Assembly (NCBI GenBank): GCA_024234435.1
Contig: JACKOF010000001.1
Coordinates: 1,488,001 to 1,552,000, forward strand
Source of the DNA: Pseudomonadales bacterium
GTDB taxonomy: Bacteria > Pseudomonadota > Gammaproteobacteria > Pseudomonadales > Porticoccaceae
DNA length: 64,000 nucleotides
Direction of reading: 5' to 3'
Under the pieces are notes generated by a model that made no database searches, had not been told where the DNA came from, and saw only the letters and a list, made by a program, of their open reading frames with translations. This document shows positions 62,657 through 64,000 of this stretch, piece by piece (the stretch's first letter is position 1; every line of letters starts with the position of its first letter). A program made the translations under genes and the position numbers.

Positions 62657-63052
62657 ATGGAAAATACTGATACAACCTTTCTAGATGAGATCAGCTGGAA
62701 CGATTCCGGCCTGTTACCCGCTGTCGCGCAGGACTATAAAACCGGTAAAGTGTTGATGGTAGCCTGGATGAATCGCGAGTCGCTGGCACTGACCGCAGCA
62801 GAGAATCGCGCCGTTTACTGGTCGCGCTCAAGGCAGAAGTTATGGCGCAAGGGCGAGGAGTCAGGCCATATTCAGCGGGTAAAAGAGATTCGCCTTGATT
62901 GTGACAACGATGTTATCGTGCTACAGGTTGAACAACTTGGAGGGATCGCCTGTCACACCGGGCGTGAGTCCTGTTTCTATCGGGTACTGGAAAGTGGCCA
63001 ATGGCAAACCGTTGACCCGGTATTAAAAGATCCAAAGAGCATTTATCAATGA
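62657..63052 (+). CDS. hisI: Phosphoribosyl-AMP cyclohydrolase
   Basis: 131 residues. KVLMVAWMNRESL, YWSRSRQKLWRKGEESGH, RLDCDNDVIVLQVEQLGGIACHTGRESCF with the zinc Cys and Mg Asp residues. It performs step three of histidine synthesis. It is separate from hisE (fused in E. coli) and overlaps it by ATGA. Confidence 0.98.
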   Translation: MENTDTTFLDEISWNDSGLLPAVAQDYKTGKVLMVAWMNRESLALTAAENRAVYWSRSRQKLWRKGEESGHIQRVKEIRLDCDNDVIVLQVEQLGGIACHTGRESCFYRVLESGQWQTVDPVLKDPKSIYQ

Positions 63053-63378
63053 ACGAGATACTAGCCGAACTGTCCCGGGTGCTTGAAGAACGCAAGCATG
63101 CTGATCCAGCAACATCTTACGTTGCCAGCTTACACAACAAAGGGCTTAACAAGATTCTCGAAAAAGTCGGCGAGGAATGCACAGAAACGTTACTGGCTGC
63201 CAAAGATGCTGTACTCTCCGGTGACAACAAGGCACTGATTGGTGAGACAGCAGACCTGTGGTTTCATAGCATGGTAATGCTGTCACATCTGGGCAGCAAT
63301 ACAGATGACGTACTTGCAGAGCTGGCGCAACGATTTGATTTATCCGGGCTGGAAGAAAAAGCCCGACGAACTGAATAA
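63049..63378 (+). CDS. hisE: Phosphoribosyl-ATP pyrophosphatase
   Basis: 109 residues of the MazG-like fold: SYVASLHNKGLNKILEKVGEECTETLLAAKD with the EExxE metal motif and ETADLWFHSMVML. It performs step two of histidine synthesis. The hisI-hisE-tatABC order after ubiB is standard in Pseudomonas-like bacteria. Confidence 0.98.
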   Translation: MNEILAELSRVLEERKHADPATSYVASLHNKGLNKILEKVGEECTETLLAAKDAVLSGDNKALIGETADLWFHSMVMLSHLGSNTDDVLAELAQRFDLSGLEEKARRTE

Positions 63379-63402
63379 ACACGATCTATCAGGAGAAAAA
63401 TT

Positions 63403-63669
63403 ATGGGGTTAGGTGGAATTAGTATCTGGCAACTGTTGATTGTACTGCTCATTGTGGTACTCATTTTCGGCACCAAGCGACTAAAGGGCATGGGTAAAGA
63501 CCTGGGCGGCGCCGTGAAAGGTTTCAAGGATGCGGTGACCGACGATTCTGAAAGAACCGACGAAGAAAAAGCAGCCGACCAACAAAAGACTTCAGCTGAA
63601 GACAGCCTTCAGAATAGCAGCGAAGCGAAAGACGAATCGAAAACAAAAGACGAAACCAAAGTCGGCTAA
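63403..63669 (+). CDS. tatA: Twin-arginine translocase subunit TatA
   Basis: 88 residues; AGGAG before the ATG. One short transmembrane helix (SIWQLLIVLLIVVLIFGTKRL), hinge FGTKRLKGMGKDLGGAVKGFK amphipathic helix and an acidic, Lys-rich unstructured tail. TatA oligomerises to move folded proteins across the inner membrane. Confidence 0.97.
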   Translation: MGLGGISIWQLLIVLLIVVLIFGTKRLKGMGKDLGGAVKGFKDAVTDDSERTDEEKAADQQKTSAEDSLQNSSEAKDESKTKDETKVG

Positions 63670-63722
63670 AGAAAGCAGAGATCACTCTGCAACCATGCTT
63701 TTAACCATTATGTTGTGACTTT

Positions 63723-64000
63723 ATGTTTGATATCGGTTTTTTTGAATTGCTGCTGATCGCTGTGGTGGGTCTTCTGGTAATAGGCCCCAAACGCCTGCCT
63801 GAAGCAATTCGCACCGTTGGCTTGCTGGTTGGTCGTTTGAAAAGGACTCTCGGCGCAGCCCGTCAGGAGTTCGAAAAGGAGTTTGGTGTAGACGAAGTAC
63901 GCCGACAACTCCATAACGAAGATATCATGCGACAGTTCGGGGAATCAAAGCAGGCTATTACCGATTTAAATAAACCTTTTGTCGGCCATAATACCAATCA
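63723..64000 (+). CDS. tatB: Twin-arginine translocase subunit TatB, partial
   Basis: 92 residues visible, truncated by the right edge. MFDIGFFELLLIAVVGLLVI then GPKRLPEAIRTVGLLVGRLK with the conserved Glu of the transmembrane helix and the GP hinge. With TatC it forms the signal-peptide receptor. tatC is expected just beyond the window. Confidence 0.96.
   Translation, partial: MFDIGFFELLLIAVVGLLVIGPKRLPEAIRTVGLLVGRLKRTLGAARQEFEKEFGVDEVRRQLHNEDIMRQFGESKQAITDLNKPFVGHNTN

Noticed and set aside
1..64000. tRNA/rRNA genes, CRISPR arrays, insertion sequences
   Set aside because: No cloverleaf-type sequences, regularly spaced repeats, transposase genes or terminal repeats were seen; a tRNAscan or ISfinder run would be needed for certainty.

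Overview
The window is a continuous piece of a gammaproteobacterial chromosome with intermediate GC. Gene order and content suggest a marine lineage near the Cellvibrionales / Spongiibacteraceae / Pseudomonadales. The supporting blocks are smc-zipA-ligA, a full ccmABCDEFGHI set, priA-SPOR-hslVU-DUF971, ubiE-ubiJ-ubiB-hisI-hisE-tatAB, two DUF6316 proteins, a PA3496-type acidic protein and OlsF. This placement is an inference from context, not a phylogenetic result. I saw no rRNA, tRNA, insertion sequence, prophage or CRISPR array.

Layout. (1) 1-6071, minus strand: a tightly coupled operon of a ThDP enzyme, two small citrate-synthase-fold proteins, a TonB receptor and a periplasmic PF04392 binding protein cut by the left edge. 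(2) 6289-10227, plus: VC0807-family membrane protein, YciI, SH3/coiled-coil protein, periplasmic cyclophilin, an unusual PdxJ, SpoU methyltransferase. (3) 10274-26225, minus: MFS transporter, two small unknowns, ligA, zipA, smc, then the cytochrome c maturation operon. (4) 26396-29196, minus: PA3496-like protein, and a two-gene arsenosugar-type unit (ArsS plus a fused double glycosyltransferase). (5) 29382-41320: sirtuin, MsrA, OmpW, a large lipoprotein of unknown function, BolA, argS, YkvA, DUF4124 protein, a phage-type muramidase-like protein, ttcA, a luciferase-like oxidoreductase and a second TonB receptor. (6) 42026-51692: DUF547 protein, bioA, twin DUF6316 genes, rpmE, priA, SPOR protein, hslVU, DUF971, CBS protein, arfB. 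(7) 51721-58290: HxlR regulator with GST and a membrane protein, P450, NUDIX, PPK2 and bifunctional ornithine-lipid synthase OlsF. (8) 58371-64000: dinB, ubiEJB, hisI-hisE, tatA and partial tatB.

The least ordinary region is the first operon. All four complete genes overlap their neighbours at start and stop codons, so they are probably made together. In both citrate-synthase-like proteins my by-eye alignment finds none of the three catalytic residues (His, His, Asp). That points to a degenerate or repurposed pair working with the ThDP enzyme and an outer-membrane uptake system. Other notable points are the ArsS/double-glycosyltransferase unit, a Bacteroidetes-type PdxJ, a likely phosphate-responsive PPK2/OlsF divergon, twin 15-bp palindromes between hxlR and the GST gene, a sigma-32-like promoter at hslV, and two small ORFs (28 and 44 codons).
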